Below, piece after piece: positions 20,259 to 30,743 of a stretch of DNA of 64,000 bases. The DNA comes from Trypanosoma brucei gambiense DAL972 (Eukaryota; Euglenozoa; Kinetoplastea; Trypanosomatida; Trypanosomatidae). The stretch lies in NCBI RefSeq assembly GCF_000210295.1, contig NC_026744.1, positions 682,001-746,000 on the forward strand, in the 5' to 3' direction. Position numbers and translations under genes: made by a program. Positions within the stretch are counted from its first letter, which is position 1. Each line of letters begins with the position of its first letter. Below the pieces are notes generated by a model. The model worked only from the letters and a program-made list of their open reading frames with translations, was not told the origin of the DNA and made no database searches.

Positions 20259-21749
20259 CCCAATACGAATATATGCGTCGCAACGAATCAAAACGAAGGA
20301 GGGTGTGGTAAGGAAAGAAGGACGAGGGGTTTCTTCAATAAAGATAGAACAACCCCCAAAATCTATATCTGCACCCTTTTGATGGTAATTTCTGTAACCT
20401 TCGGCCACTCAACTTCTTGTTCTTTTTCGTTATCCCTCGCTTATGTTCTATTAGTAACCTTCCTTTAAGGTACTTGGCGGTACACGAACTGAAATCACAA
20501 AGTAATTCACCGTGAGGTGCGTACTTAGAGAGAGAGAGAGAACGTGCAAGTCCAGCCTGTCACAGTTGGGTCCGATGAAGGCTGTAACACTTCAGCAGGG
20601 GAAATATCCGCACCTTCCACCTAAAAACAGCAACTTTCCTCGTCCTTTCCGTCGTTGTTGCCGTTCCCTTTTGGTGAGAGAACTTTTCTCCCCTTTTGCC
20701 TGTATGTGTTTCTTCTCTTTACTCAGGTTTTTCGTCTACCTTTCTTGTTCACACCTCGTTTGGACTACTCTCCAGAAAGCCTTGATTATTTTTTTCTTCC
20801 TTGCTTTTTCTTTGTTGGCGCTACTGACGTGATGAATGCTCTTTGTTTTTTTTGAAAAAAAAAAAAGAAAAGCAACTCTCAATTCCACGTCGGCCAATTC
20901 CTTAACAAAAATGTGGTCCCTCCTTTCCAGCAGACGCGTTAGTAATAAGCTACTTCTGCTAATGCTCTGCGTATGCGAATGTATGAGTGAAACATACGAA
21001 TACGAGCATTGTTGACGTTAAATGTGCGGGGAAAGTGGAGGAAGGGTAAGGATAAAAGGAAAGGAAAGCATCAGAAAGCAAAGGATGAGAAAAATTCGGT
21101 ACATTCAATAACATTTATAGTTCTGAAGAGGAGTAAAACACACAACTCCGTGCATCGCGAACATCAGGTAGAGGTATATTATTCATTAAAGTAACCACAT
21201 TAATATTTAAATAGAAGATAAAAAAAACATAGCAAAAGAAGTAGCAACATAACATATGTATGCATATGCATATTTAAAAAAAAGAGAAAGGAGAAAGGGA
21301 GGACATTGTAAAGAAAACCCATGGCAAAGGCAGGGTTTGGTTTGTACTTCTCTTCCTTTATTTTTTTTTAAATGTAAATTCGCTCCTAAAACATTCCCTA
21401 CTTTGCACCAGAGATCCGCATTTTTTCCAGCCGCGCAAATGATAAATACGGCGGCGCAGTCGTTCAGTTGTTATGAGAGGGCAAAGAAGTTTGGTCAATT
21501 ATAACCTTTAAAATAAATAAATATATATATGTTTCCCTTTCCCTATAAAATAATATAGGAAAAAAACATAAAAGGGGAAAATGTGGCGATAACAGAACTC
21601 CGTAATATAAATGACAGCGTAGGAAAGAAGAAAAAAAAAAAGAACAACAAGGAACGCTGGAAAAAAAAAAAACGTAAAAAAAAAGATAGATCAAGATGAC
21701 CAACCATTCATACAGAATGGAAAGAGGTAACGACCGGTTTTTTTTTTTT
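20259..21749 (-). other. M32 carboxypeptidase to kinesin interval
   Basis: M32 3' UTR and kinesin leader. Homopolymer-rich, with A-runs at 21641-21690 and a short TA run at 21518-21530. The plus strand is pyrimidine-rich opposite the kinesin leader. No gene seen. Confidence 0.55.
20524..20541 (-). promoter_or_regulatory. Predicted trans-splice acceptor of the kinesin gene
   Basis: On the minus strand a CT dinucleotide tract is followed by TAAG (AG at 20524-20525). No ATG occurs between it and 20258, so the first AUG of the mRNA would be the proposed start, with a leader of about 265 nt. Confidence 0.6.
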
Positions 21750-23261
21750 TCAGTTGGCATCGTCACGGTAGCGACGCTCCAAGTGCTCTCGGTGGTATTG
21801 CGGATTGAGCGGTTCGCCGGTGGCTTGCTTGATGAGTTCTTCTGTTAAGAGAGAACTTCCATGACGCCAGATCTTCTCCTTCTGCTTCGCAAAGATTACG
21901 TCGAGGTCTGCTTTCATGAGGCAGTCTTCCACAACGTTTTCCCCGAGCTCCCGCCGTACGGTATGCATCAGTTGCGCCGCAAGCATGGCACCCAGGAGGT
22001 AAGTGGGGAAGTAACCAAATGCCCCACCAAACCAGTGAATATCTTGCAAGCAACCCTCCTTGTCATTACCGAGGGTTTCAAGGCCAAAATAGGCCTTCAT
22101 CTTCTCATTCCATGCACGAGGAACATCCTCTGCTTCGATTTTACGGTCGATTAAGTCACGCTCGATCTCACAACGCAAGATGACGTGCAGGGGGTAGCAG
22201 AGCTCATCGGCCTCAATGCGAATAAGGCTTGGTTGCACCTGCTGCAACACTCTCTTCATGTTTGTTGGAGTGAAGGCGGGTTGCTCGCCAAAGTGCTCCA
22301 CGAGCATAGGGGAAAGCGCGTTCATAAAGGCACCCGAGAGTCCAATTTGCATTTCCGCAAAGAGCGATTGGCTTTCGTGTACCCCTAGAGAACGGGCCCT
22401 ACACACAGGTTGGGTGGTGAACTCGACAGGACCCAAATTTTGTTCGTACTTTGCGTGCCCAGTTTCGTGGATGACACCAAAGAGGCTTTTGGCGAAATCG
22501 TTTTCATTGTAGCTGGTCGTAATGCGCACATCCTCCTTGACGTTACCACAAAATGGGTGAGCGCTTACGTCCAGTCGGCCGCCATCAAAGTTAAACTTCC
22601 ACAACTTCATGCACGCACGTCCGAGAGTTTCTTGCTTAGCAATAGGGAATGGTCCCTTGGGTTGCACAATAGATGCGTTAAGTGATTTCTGCTTCTCCAA
22701 AACTTCTTTCAAGAGGTTGGGTAGCCATGACTTCACATTTTCGAATATTATGTCCAGTTGCTTAAGCGTCATGCCAGGTTCATAGACGTCAACAAGGGCC
22801 TCGTACGGGTGCACGCCGGTGGTTCCTGCAAGAAGCTTTCCCTCCTCACGATACAGCTCGACGAGTTCTTTAAACGTGGGAAGAAACCCAGCGAAATCAT
22901 TTTCCTCCCGGCACTTCTTCCACAGTTGTTGTGAGTTGGACGTTAGGAGGGCCTTACGTTCCACAAATGCCTCAGGAAGGCGATTGACCTTCTCCCAACT
23001 TCGGCGGATTTCTCGCAAATTGGCCCGTTGAAGTTCATTAAGTTCCCCCACAGAGCCCTCCGCTTCCTCAATGAATGTCTTCACTTTGGGGTTGGTAATC
23101 TCTCCGTGCATGAGCACTTCCAATTCCGCAATTGCTGCACCACGTGCTTCCATTGCATTGGGGGGCATGATGGCTTGCATATCCCAACCAGCAAGGTTCA
23201 TGAAGTGCTCATAGCGGTATAGTTTAGTGAAGACGCGCTCGAGCTCTTTGTATGCCTTCAT
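21750..23261 (-). CDS. MCP1: Metallocarboxypeptidase, family M32
   Basis: 503 residues, the usual length for M32 (thermostable carboxypeptidase 1 type), which removes C-terminal residues from peptides in the cytosol. Zinc site HETGH is at 265-269 with the third ligand in HESQ (295-298). The family motifs HPF (235-237) and DVRITT (244-249) are present. M32 enzymes are known from prokaryotes and a few protists including trypanosomatids, and are absent from mammals, so an ancient transfer is generally assumed. In T. brucei the enzyme is known as MCP-1. Acceptor AG predicted at 23470-23471, leader about 208 nt and purine-rich. All catalytic motifs intact. Confidence 0.95.
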   Translation of the reverse strand: MKAYKELERVFTKLYRYEHFMNLAGWDMQAIMPPNAMEARGAAIAELEVLMHGEITNPKVKTFIEEAEGSVGELNELQRANLREIRRSWEKVNRLPEAFVERKALLTSNSQQLWKKCREENDFAGFLPTFKELVELYREEGKLLAGTTGVHPYEALVDVYEPGMTLKQLDIIFENVKSWLPNLLKEVLEKQKSLNASIVQPKGPFPIAKQETLGRACMKLWKFNFDGGRLDVSAHPFCGNVKEDVRITTSYNENDFAKSLFGVIHETGHAKYEQNLGPVEFTTQPVCRARSLGVHESQSLFAEMQIGLSGAFMNALSPMLVEHFGEQPAFTPTNMKRVLQQVQPSLIRIEADELCYPLHVILRCEIERDLIDRKIEAEDVPRAWNEKMKAYFGLETLGNDKEGCLQDIHWFGGAFGYFPTYLLGAMLAAQLMHTVRRELGENVVEDCLMKADLDVIFAKQKEKIWRHGSSLLTEELIKQATGEPLNPQYHREHLERRYRDDAN

Positions 23262-23901
23262 GTTCTCAAGCGACCGTATCTTTTGTATTCTTTATTTTAC
23301 TTGTGTTGGTTACCGGTCAAATACGATTCCCTCAGAAAAGGGGAAAAGTCCGTTCTTCGTTTTCTTTGTAAGGTATTTCTTCTTTCGCTCTCAGTCTTCA
23401 CCACGGTTGCTAATTCGATTATTGCCACTATGAAAACGTATGGCAGTACAACAAAAACTAATGCTTGAACTATAGAGAACCCCCCCGAAAAAAAAAATAA
23501 TAATAGAGAGGAAACATGCATTTAAAGACACAATAAATGAGTTTTATTTGTATGAATCACACTCACGAGATTATGCGAAAAAAAAAAACAACTAAGTTAA
23601 CTGCGTGATACCCCACAACTCTCCTTCACTTCACTCTGATACATACGTGTACACGTATGTACGACAGGTGAGGAAGGAACGTCAGTTGAAGCTGAATCTC
23701 TCTTGTTAGTTCTGTGGTTATCGGACATTAATACTGACACAAAACACGGCTCGAAAGCTTACACAAAGTCAAAAGGTACAGCATGGGTAATACTAAACCT
23801 CAACGAGTTTAAACGATTACATTTACCTAGTAAAAAAAAAAAACGCTACATTCACGGGATTTCCTGCTCTCCTCCTTCAGCCATTTCCCTATACCCTCCA
23901 T
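23262..23901 (-). other. RRP12 to M32 carboxypeptidase interval
   Basis: Acceptor for M32 at 23470-23471 after the tract 23481-23512 (T-run and C/T in the sense strand). The plus strand opposite the leader carries two acceptor-like pyrimidine-AG strings, ending near 23370 and at 23394. No gene seen. Confidence 0.6.
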
Positions 23902-26900
23902 TTATTGGCTTAGATTCACTTTTTGTTTTTTCTCTGCCCTCCGTTGCTTAGCGAGTTTAGAGAGTTTAGCCTTGTTTCCCTTTAAGTTACTTCTGTGTGC
24001 TACAACTTCCAACCGTTGTATTGCCTCCCGCTGGTGGCGCCGATTCATGTACTGCCTATTGAGTGGCACATACGCGTAAGGGGCTAAACCACCACGACGC
24101 ACGTCGCCCTCACCAGTTCCTTTAAACTCATCACCACGGATGATATCTGCTTCGACGCGCGCGCGCTTGAGCTCCCGCTTCTCCTGTTTCTGTTCACGAA
24201 GTCGCTCCACTTGATTGACACCTGGTCCCACAACCCGACGAGCAGCCGCTGCAGCCCCTTCATTATTGATCTTGTCTCCATAGCGCAACAATAGTTCATC
24301 ATTTTCAAAGTCTTCAACGTCATTACGGGTTCGCTTCCCGCGCTGCGCAACCGCACCCTCATTAAGTGCATCCGCGTGAACAAGGCCGTTGCGGGAGCGG
24401 AGGAGTTTTTTTGCCATCTCTTCGCGTCGTCGACGATCATCCTGCTTTCGCTTCTCTTCCGCTGTCATGATATGAAGCTTGCCTTCTTGGAATTCGATGT
24501 GCATGTTGTCCAGTTCGTCATCATCTTCATCCCCATTGTAGCCTCTGCCAGCCGAACCTGCATTGAAGGAAGGCGAAGCATAAGCTGAAACAAAACTTGT
24601 GAGTCCGCCAGCCTGCAGAAGGTCACGCTCTGCATCATCCTCCGTTCCAGCCTTCATGCCAGCACCAAGGAAGAGCCTGTCAAACTCATTCTTCCGCTCT
24701 TCAGTGCGTTTGCGGAGCTCTCTCTCTTCCTTCTTCTGCTCGCGCTTCATCATCTTTTGCGTGTAACGGAGGAAGTTCTTAGAGCCAATGGGAAAGGTGG
24801 GCTCAAGTCGTTCGTAGCCGAACCGCTTGATGCACTTTTCCAGTATCACGCGCATCTGAAGACGGGTGTTGCTTGACACACGCGGTTGCGAGGTTGTGAG
24901 GGCGATTGCTAACATCAACTTCGAAATAGACTTCTCTACCGCAGCCCCTACACGTCTGCTCCGCTTCATCATTTTGAGCAGCATACGTACAAACATCGCG
25001 GCGGCTGAGCGCACGTCAAGAGCCGTAGATTCCATCATGCGAATTCCTAAAGCCACTGCCGCATCAAGATCTTTCTCAGGAAGCTCTTCATGAGCGACAG
25101 ATACAATCTTTGCCATAGCCACAAGCGTGCTAGAAATCATCCATGTGGTTTTCCCAGAGAATCCAGCGAGCACAAGGTGCAGCAGGGTGTTGACAGGATT
25201 TCCGGCGCCAATTAAATAACGGTGCATTTTTTCCAACAAATCCATGGAGAGTGTGCGAACCTCACTAGAGCGTTCGCGGGAAAGTGTGATGGTTTCTCCC
25301 ACAATCGCACGTATCATTGTTGTGACGTGATCCGGGTAAAACATCTTACAGGCATCAAGGGCCCACACAATGCACCGCAGACGCATTTTAATGCCAGATA
25401 TAGTAACGTTCTGGCGTCCTACAGAGAGAATCCCTGAAATGCGCGTGAACAGCGGGAAAATGTCCTTGCTACGGAACTCAAACATCGAATAGAGAAGTTT
25501 GTATGCTTTTTTCTGCAGCAGACGTGACTCGGGTGCTGGGTCCATTAGTACCGGTTCGATGATGTCGTCGAACAGTTTCACCAAATGTTCCTTCTCGAGT
25601 TGTTCGACAACGGCACAAGCAATGTCGAGTATCATGCGGCGCTTTCCAGTCAAAGGCGCATATCCCGCCTTCTTCACTACTTTGTCACCCCTTTCCTCTG
25701 CCTTTTCTTGCAGTAACTGTTGTTTATGTGCGATATTAGCCCCGACGTCCAGAATACCCTTCAAAATAACCTGCATGACCTCTCGCGAGCATACCCGAGA
25801 AAAGCTATGAATGGCGCGAAGGATGGACGTGGAGTTGTGAGTTTCGAAAGTGTTGCACAACTTGGGCATTATGTTCGCACTGAAACGCGAAAACACATTA
25901 CCACAGACGTCCTTCGCTGTGGTTTGGGAAATGCCATGGTAAACATGGCGGTTCCACGTGGGGTCATTTAAAGAAAGAAAGAGATCATCCTCATCCAGGC
26001 TGCTCTTGTGTCCCAGTCCGACCTTCGCGCGAACTCGGTTCGAGGAATCCTCCTCTTGCTGTTCATCTGCCAGCCACCCCTTCTCTTGCTCCTCTGCCTC
26101 TCCCACGCCATCACTGATATCATCATCATCATCCACTGGTTCTGTCGATGCCAAATCGTAATAACCACTGCAGAGCATATGCAGAGCAGTAGCACCTGCG
26201 TCAGCGAAGAGGGGGTGAGGAAGGAGGCCAACAAGTTGCTTTGCGACGTCACGGAAAGAGTCTTTATCCACTATACGGGGATACTGACAGAACCCGATAG
26301 CCAAACGCCAATATTGCTGCAGCAGCGCTGTCCATTTCGCTGCTAGCTCTACCTGCTGCTGGCGCCCATACTCTAGGGCCACGCCACTAGTAAACTGAAT
26401 GAGTGGGAAGAAGTACTCAACAAAAAAGGGCAGTGAGTCATGCGACGCCGTGCGCCTAAGCACGCCCATCACATAACTATTTATCCACGGATCGTCGTCG
26501 GGAGACGGGTACGCGCCACCGATGGCAGTGCCCCTCAACTCTGCCTCGTAGACTTGGCGGGGATCAAATGGAATGATATCCACAAATTCCCGGACCGTCA
26601 TACCTCTGCCTAAAGCGACCATGGCACGTTCGATTGCCCCATTTAACTTGCCATCATCCATTCTCCGCATTTTGTTCAGTACGCGCAAGAGGAAGTGAAA
26701 GGAGGGGAAGCGTCTCGTCAGTAGCAAGGCATCGCCAGCAGCTGTGCGCTTAAGATAATTGATTCGGTTGAATAGTGCCTCAAGAATTTCCAAGGCATAG
26801 CTCCAGTACACCTGACAATGCGGTTTCAACAATTCCAACAGCCGATTTGAAACAATTTCGTCAATCATTTCCCGTCCCTCAGCCGATTCGACGATGTAGG

Positions 26901-27780
26901 GAGAAATAGTCCGCCGGATTAACACGGTAAACTCTGCAGTGGTGGAAGAAACGACACTTAAGGGGGCGTCAGTGAAGTTGCTGACACAAAGAGCCGCAAA
27001 ATGCCGAACCCCCTGTACGAAAAATTTCTGATTATCACTCAGTATGTAGACACCACCTTCTGAGACGTTTCTCCTGGTGCCTCCAATGGATTCATCGGTT
27101 GGGGAATGTGCTGCCGATCTTTCGAGAAGTTTACGGAAGGCCACCAAGTACATTTTCATGATGTCAACTTGCATTTTGCTAGGCTCCAAGCGAGAAAAAA
27201 CATTGAGCACCTTCATGGAAGGCGATTCTACAGAGAGGACTAGCTGTTGGGAAAACTTCATTGCCTTCGCCACCGCGAGGTAATTGCTCGCTATGTTTTC
27301 CGCAATGACTCGTTCAACAGTTGCAATAGATGGTTCCAACTGATGCAGCAGCATCCCTTGGCTTAGTCGCGGAGCGCAAGCCGACAGGATGGCAAGGACG
27401 TACGGCACGTGATGTTTCTCTGGCGAAAGGGAAAGGGCCGTAGACGCTGCCATAAAGAGTGAGAGCGGAGTAACAGGTTCACCAAGGCTCTCAATTGACT
27501 CCACCAGACCGCCCTGAACACTCTGAAGAATGCCTTGATCAAAGGTTTTGTGAATTTTCTTGTTTTGGGCGGCCAATACCCGTTTTGTTACCTCCCTCTT
27601 CTGCGCGGATTTCTGTACCTCAGTCTTCTGTCGTTTTACCATGAGGGCCTCCCGCTGCAGACGCAAGAGCTTCTGACGACTCAAATTGGTACCTTTACGG
27701 AGTTGCTTGAGGGGCGTCCTGGTGCTCTTGCTAGCGAAGGCGCCTTTGCCTCTTTGCGCAGCCGCACTAGGAGGTTTCAT
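23902..27780 (-). CDS. RRP12: RRP12-like ribosome biogenesis factor (NUC173/HEAT repeats)
   Basis: 1292 residues; the track ATG is 27778-27780, the codon before it being GTG. It is built almost wholly of alpha-helical HEAT-like repeats. A NUC173-type region lies around residues 330-470 (MTVREFVDIIPFDP and flanking helices). A second conserved HEAT block follows (GKRRMILDIACAVVEQL, KAYKLLYSMFEFRSKDIFP). The last 260 residues are charged, with long Lys/Arg/Glu helices and a basic end (KAKLSKLAKQRRAEKKQK) suited to nucleolar retention. RRP12 accompanies pre-40S particles and aids export of both subunits. There is an acidic stretch (DDDDD) near residue 545. Acceptor AG probably at 27842-27843, leader about 61 nt. 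Confidence 0.9.
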   Translation of the reverse strand: MKPPSAAAQRGKGAFASKSTRTPLKQLRKGTNLSRQKLLRLQREALMVKRQKTEVQKSAQKREVTKRVLAAQNKKIHKTFDQGILQSVQGGLVESIESLGEPVTPLSLFMAASTALSLSPEKHHVPYVLAILSACAPRLSQGMLLHQLEPSIATVERVIAENIASNYLAVAKAMKFSQQLVLSVESPSMKVLNVFSRLEPSKMQVDIMKMYLVAFRKLLERSAAHSPTDESIGGTRRNVSEGGVYILSDNQKFFVQGVRHFAALCVSNFTDAPLSVVSSTTAEFTVLIRRTISPYIVESAEGREMIDEIVSNRLLELLKPHCQVYWSYALEILEALFNRINYLKRTAAGDALLLTRRFPSFHFLLRVLNKMRRMDDGKLNGAIERAMVALGRGMTVREFVDIIPFDPRQVYEAELRGTAIGGAYPSPDDDPWINSYVMGVLRRTASHDSLPFFVEYFFPLIQFTSGVALEYGRQQQVELAAKWTALLQQYWRLAIGFCQYPRIVDKDSFRDVAKQLVGLLPHPLFADAGATALHMLCSGYYDLASTEPVDDDDDISDGVGEAEEQEKGWLADEQQEEDSSNRVRAKVGLGHKSSLDEDDLFLSLNDPTWNRHVYHGISQTTAKDVCGNVFSRFSANIMPKLCNTFETHNSTSILRAIHSFSRVCSREVMQVILKGILDVGANIAHKQQLLQEKAEERGDKVVKKAGYAPLTGKRRMILDIACAVVEQLEKEHLVKLFDDIIEPVLMDPAPESRLLQKKAYKLLYSMFEFRSKDIFPLFTRISGILSVGRQNVTISGIKMRLRCIVWALDACKMFYPDHVTTMIRAIVGETITLSRERSSEVRTLSMDLLEKMHRYLIGAGNPVNTLLHLVLAGFSGKTTWMISSTLVAMAKIVSVAHEELPEKDLDAAVALGIRMMESTALDVRSAAAMFVRMLLKMMKRSRRVGAAVEKSISKLMLAIALTTSQPRVSSNTRLQMRVILEKCIKRFGYERLEPTFPIGSKNFLRYTQKMMKREQKKEERELRKRTEERKNEFDRLFLGAGMKAGTEDDAERDLLQAGGLTSFVSAYASPSFNAGSAGRGYNGDEDDDELDNMHIEFQEGKLHIMTAEEKRKQDDRRRREEMAKKLLRSRNGLVHADALNEGAVAQRGKRTRNDVEDFENDELLLRYGDKINNEGAAAAARRVVGPGVNQVERLREQKQEKRELKRARVEADIIRGDEFKGTGEGDVRRGGLAPYAYVPLNRQYMNRRHQREAIQRLEVVAHRSNLKGNKAKLSKLAKQRRAEKKQKVNLSQ

Positions 27781-28458
27781 CACTCTGTTGTATTACTTTC
27801 CTTCTTATGGAGTGCACCTTTCCACCTGCTATTCCGTCTTACTACCGATAAAACATAATGGTCGCATAATAATAATGGCAATAGTAACAACAACAAAAGA
27901 GAATCAAACAAGAATCATTTGTTTTATTGCGGTATTCAGTGGTGTTAACCCTTTCCTCCACCACAGTTCACCATCCAGGTAGGGCATTAAGAGACCACCG
28001 AGAGAATGCAGCGCCGAAGAAAGATCCATATACTTCCAACAGTACAAAAAACAAAAGAAGGTGCGCGAAAAGTGGTTGGGGTCGACCATTCCAGAGACAA
28101 CTAGCGGAGAAAAAAAGTGACAACACACATCATCTCAGCCCATTTGCTACGCCCCAAAAACACTGGGAGCGGAATGGACAAATTAAAGGATTAAAAAAAA
28201 AAAAATCAGACCCTTTGGACTTGCGGAGGTACTTCATTTAAGGAACCATCTTCCGTTCCAAATACAAGTGTGTCACCCCCCCTCTCTCAATATGCATCAG
28301 CACACTTAAAGTTTTGGCCTCAAATGTATACCTTCCCCTTTGTTTGCGCACCCTGACATCGTGTCACTGGAGTTCATGTTGTGAGGTAATTGCCATTTGC
28401 GCGGATTCGAGTTCCTTTCTTCATGAGCTTCCGATAAACCGGGCGCTGCAACGTCCAC
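27781..28458 (-). other. UAP to RRP12 interval
   Basis: UAP 3' UTR and RRP12 acceptor region (AG 27842-27843 preceded by a moderate T-rich tract). No gene seen. Confidence 0.55.
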
Positions 28459-30096
28459 TTACATGTTCGATGATTCGGAGACCACCTCATCGTCCCTGCG
28501 AATGAATATGACTGGCGGAGGGTTACGAAGCAGCTGATGGATGACGCGTGGGAGATGCTGGCGGAGCGCCTCCCCACCAACAGAAACGAGTGGTGATATC
28601 TCTGCTTTGATGGAACAGCTTCGCATCACTGCGACAGCTTCCTTTGCCTCGGTTACATCGACACCTCCCCTAATGCTCTCTTGCTCATCTGACATCGCAG
28701 CAGTCTCGAGAGCCGTGATTAACCACCGCGTGTGTTGGGAGAGCAAAAGTCGCACTGCATCTGCCGGTGTGTCTGATGCCGCTCCATCAGCATTCTTAAC
28801 GGGGCCAAACTCATCATCGCGATCCACTTGCATGATACGAAAAGCCCCACTATCCTTTGGTGGATGGTCGCATTCATCAACGAAGCGGAAAAGGTCAAAG
28901 AGGAATGCCTCCAGTTTGATACCCATGACTGGGCCTTTGATCGTCGGTATCTTTTTACGCGCAGCGTGATACTGCGTGAATGACTTCATGCGTTCGGCTG
29001 CCAGTGACATAAAGTGAAGACTGCAGAGGTTTGAAGATATATTGGCGCAGTTAAACTTCAACTCACCAGTAGCATCATCGATTTCCTTCGCCCGATCACC
29101 AATTTCAGTATACTCCACCACACCCCATTTACCGCTTGCGCGAACAAAAACGCCAACGCGCTCATCTGGGCCCCGTTTTGGGCACGTCTTGACGACAACG
29201 TGCGCCTCTTCTTCAATGGCATAACCAATGAACACTGGATCAGCAACGTTTGCTAGAAGATTGTCGATGTTTCCAATCTGCACATATGCTATCCCAAGCT
29301 TACGCAAGTGTTGCAACAATGACTCTTTCACTTGCAGAGTCCCGTCCTTGTCTTTTGTGGCTCGGGGTGCGGCGAGTGCAGCAAAAACAGCGCCATTTCC
29401 ACCCGGGGCGGCGCAAATACGACCGCGATTCTCCATGATAATTCTTCCCGTATTCTCGTCATAGCACGGCACAGATGATTGGGCAAAGAAATGCACCTGC
29501 TCCCTCTCAAGTCCAAAGTAGGAATTCTCCTCGAAGAACCGCTGCGTTTCGGCGTCATTTTGTCCTGATGTCATCACAAGAAGCTGCACCCGCGCTTTCC
29601 TCCCCGACCCAGATATGGATTCAGCAATCTCCTGGCGCCTGCGTATCTTCTCGCAGTGCATCATGAAGAGTGACTTACGCTGTTGGAGGCCATCACATGT
29701 GAAGAATCCTTTCGGTTTATCGAACCCGAGTCGGGTACCACTACCTCCTGCAAGGATGAGGAACGCTATTTGGCCCTTCTGAATAGCCTTATACCCAACT
29801 GCCTCCAAATTCTTTATACGTTTGGCTTGCCCACGACGGCGGTCTACGGAGGAAATATCGAAGAAGGAATCCTTTGCGGGTGGTTCAGCCAATGAAGCCG
29901 TCGAGCAGTTCTTCGAAATTTCTAAGCTCTCGCGCAGGACGTTGTTAAAGTGCCTGAAGTCCACGCCCGCTAGTTCATTGGTGATTTGCGCCGTTAATGA
30001 CGCCCTTTCCGCTTCACTTCCGTGCTCCAGTGCCGTGAGAATGTGATCTTGGTTTGCTCCAGTGAGGCGCTGAATGCACACGTCCCTGTCACTCAT
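28459..30096 (-). CDS. UAP: UDP-N-acetylglucosamine pyrophosphorylase
   Basis: 545 residues. It makes UDP-GlcNAc from UTP and GlcNAc-1-phosphate, the donor for N-glycans and GPI anchors. The uridyl-binding loop LAGGSGTRLGFDKPKG is at 115-130, and the substrate region with LFMMHCEKI and the LLVMTSGQN block follows. Length fits eukaryotic UAP1. The chain ends SSNM; SNM fits the relaxed kinetoplastid PTS1 consensus, and from memory T. brucei UAP has been placed in glycosomes. Acceptor: a long T tract at about 30150-30165 and C/T beyond, with the first AG at 30100-30101, leaving a leader of only three nucleotides before ATG. Confidence 0.95.
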   Translation of the reverse strand: MSDRDVCIQRLTGANQDHILTALEHGSEAERASLTAQITNELAGVDFRHFNNVLRESLEISKNCSTASLAEPPAKDSFFDISSVDRRRGQAKRIKNLEAVGYKAIQKGQIAFLILAGGSGTRLGFDKPKGFFTCDGLQQRKSLFMMHCEKIRRRQEIAESISGSGRKARVQLLVMTSGQNDAETQRFFEENSYFGLEREQVHFFAQSSVPCYDENTGRIIMENRGRICAAPGGNGAVFAALAAPRATKDKDGTLQVKESLLQHLRKLGIAYVQIGNIDNLLANVADPVFIGYAIEEEAHVVVKTCPKRGPDERVGVFVRASGKWGVVEYTEIGDRAKEIDDATGELKFNCANISSNLCSLHFMSLAAERMKSFTQYHAARKKIPTIKGPVMGIKLEAFLFDLFRFVDECDHPPKDSGAFRIMQVDRDDEFGPVKNADGAASDTPADAVRLLLSQHTRWLITALETAAMSDEQESIRGGVDVTEAKEAVAVMRSCSIKAEISPLVSVGGEALRQHLPRVIHQLLRNPPPVIFIRRDDEVVSESSNM

Positions 30097-30743
30097 TATC
30101 TATAACACACGGAGCCAAAATGATTGACGATAACGAGGAAAAGGGATGTCAAAAAAAAAAAAAGATGAACAGTATCGTCTTCGCACAAACACTTTTAATC
30201 TCCCCCTTGCGCCTCCTGAAACTTTCTCGGGGTTGCAATACAAACTTTTTCCTTTCCTTTGTCCAAACCTTTGTACGGTACCCTGTTACGGTGGCTGGGC
30301 AAGTTTGCAGGACAATCCTCAAGTCTGCAAATAACAGTCCACCTTTTCCAGTAAATGAAGTATTCGTATGAAAGCGGGAAAACTTTGAAAAACAACACTG
30401 ATTTCTACAAAACCAAAGAGAAAGGAAACAGAATGACGTCGCGAAGACATTATAGTTTTGTAAGGGAGAGCGCAGGCGTACACAAATTAGTATATATATT
30501 TTTTGTTGTGCACGCATCTATATTTTCACCAAAAAAACAAACTGAGTTTAAAGCTAAATACTCCCCGCCACCTGTGAGGACACACACACACACACACACA
30601 CAAACAAAAAAAACGGTGGTGATAACAAAAAGACAGTACGTAAGCGAAAAGGAAAATACAAAACACATGAATTTGTTGTAACGCGTTCCTCCGTCGGAGT
30701 TCCCATACAAAGGTAGCACCAAAAGAGAAGGACTTTTTCACAC
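30097..30743 (-). other. 747-residue orphan to UAP interval
   Basis: Short intergenic region with the UAP acceptor and a CA repeat at 30580-30602. No gene seen. Confidence 0.6.
30100..30165 (-). promoter_or_regulatory. Predicted trans-splice acceptor of UAP
   Basis: Sense strand: T-run, then C/T-rich sequence with no AG until TTATAG at 30100-30101, three bases before the start codon. Confidence 0.65.

Noticed and set aside
20259..20408. 50-residue N-terminal extension of the kinesin
   Set aside because: It starts at GTG with no ATG upstream in frame; the motor fold begins right after the ATG at 20258.
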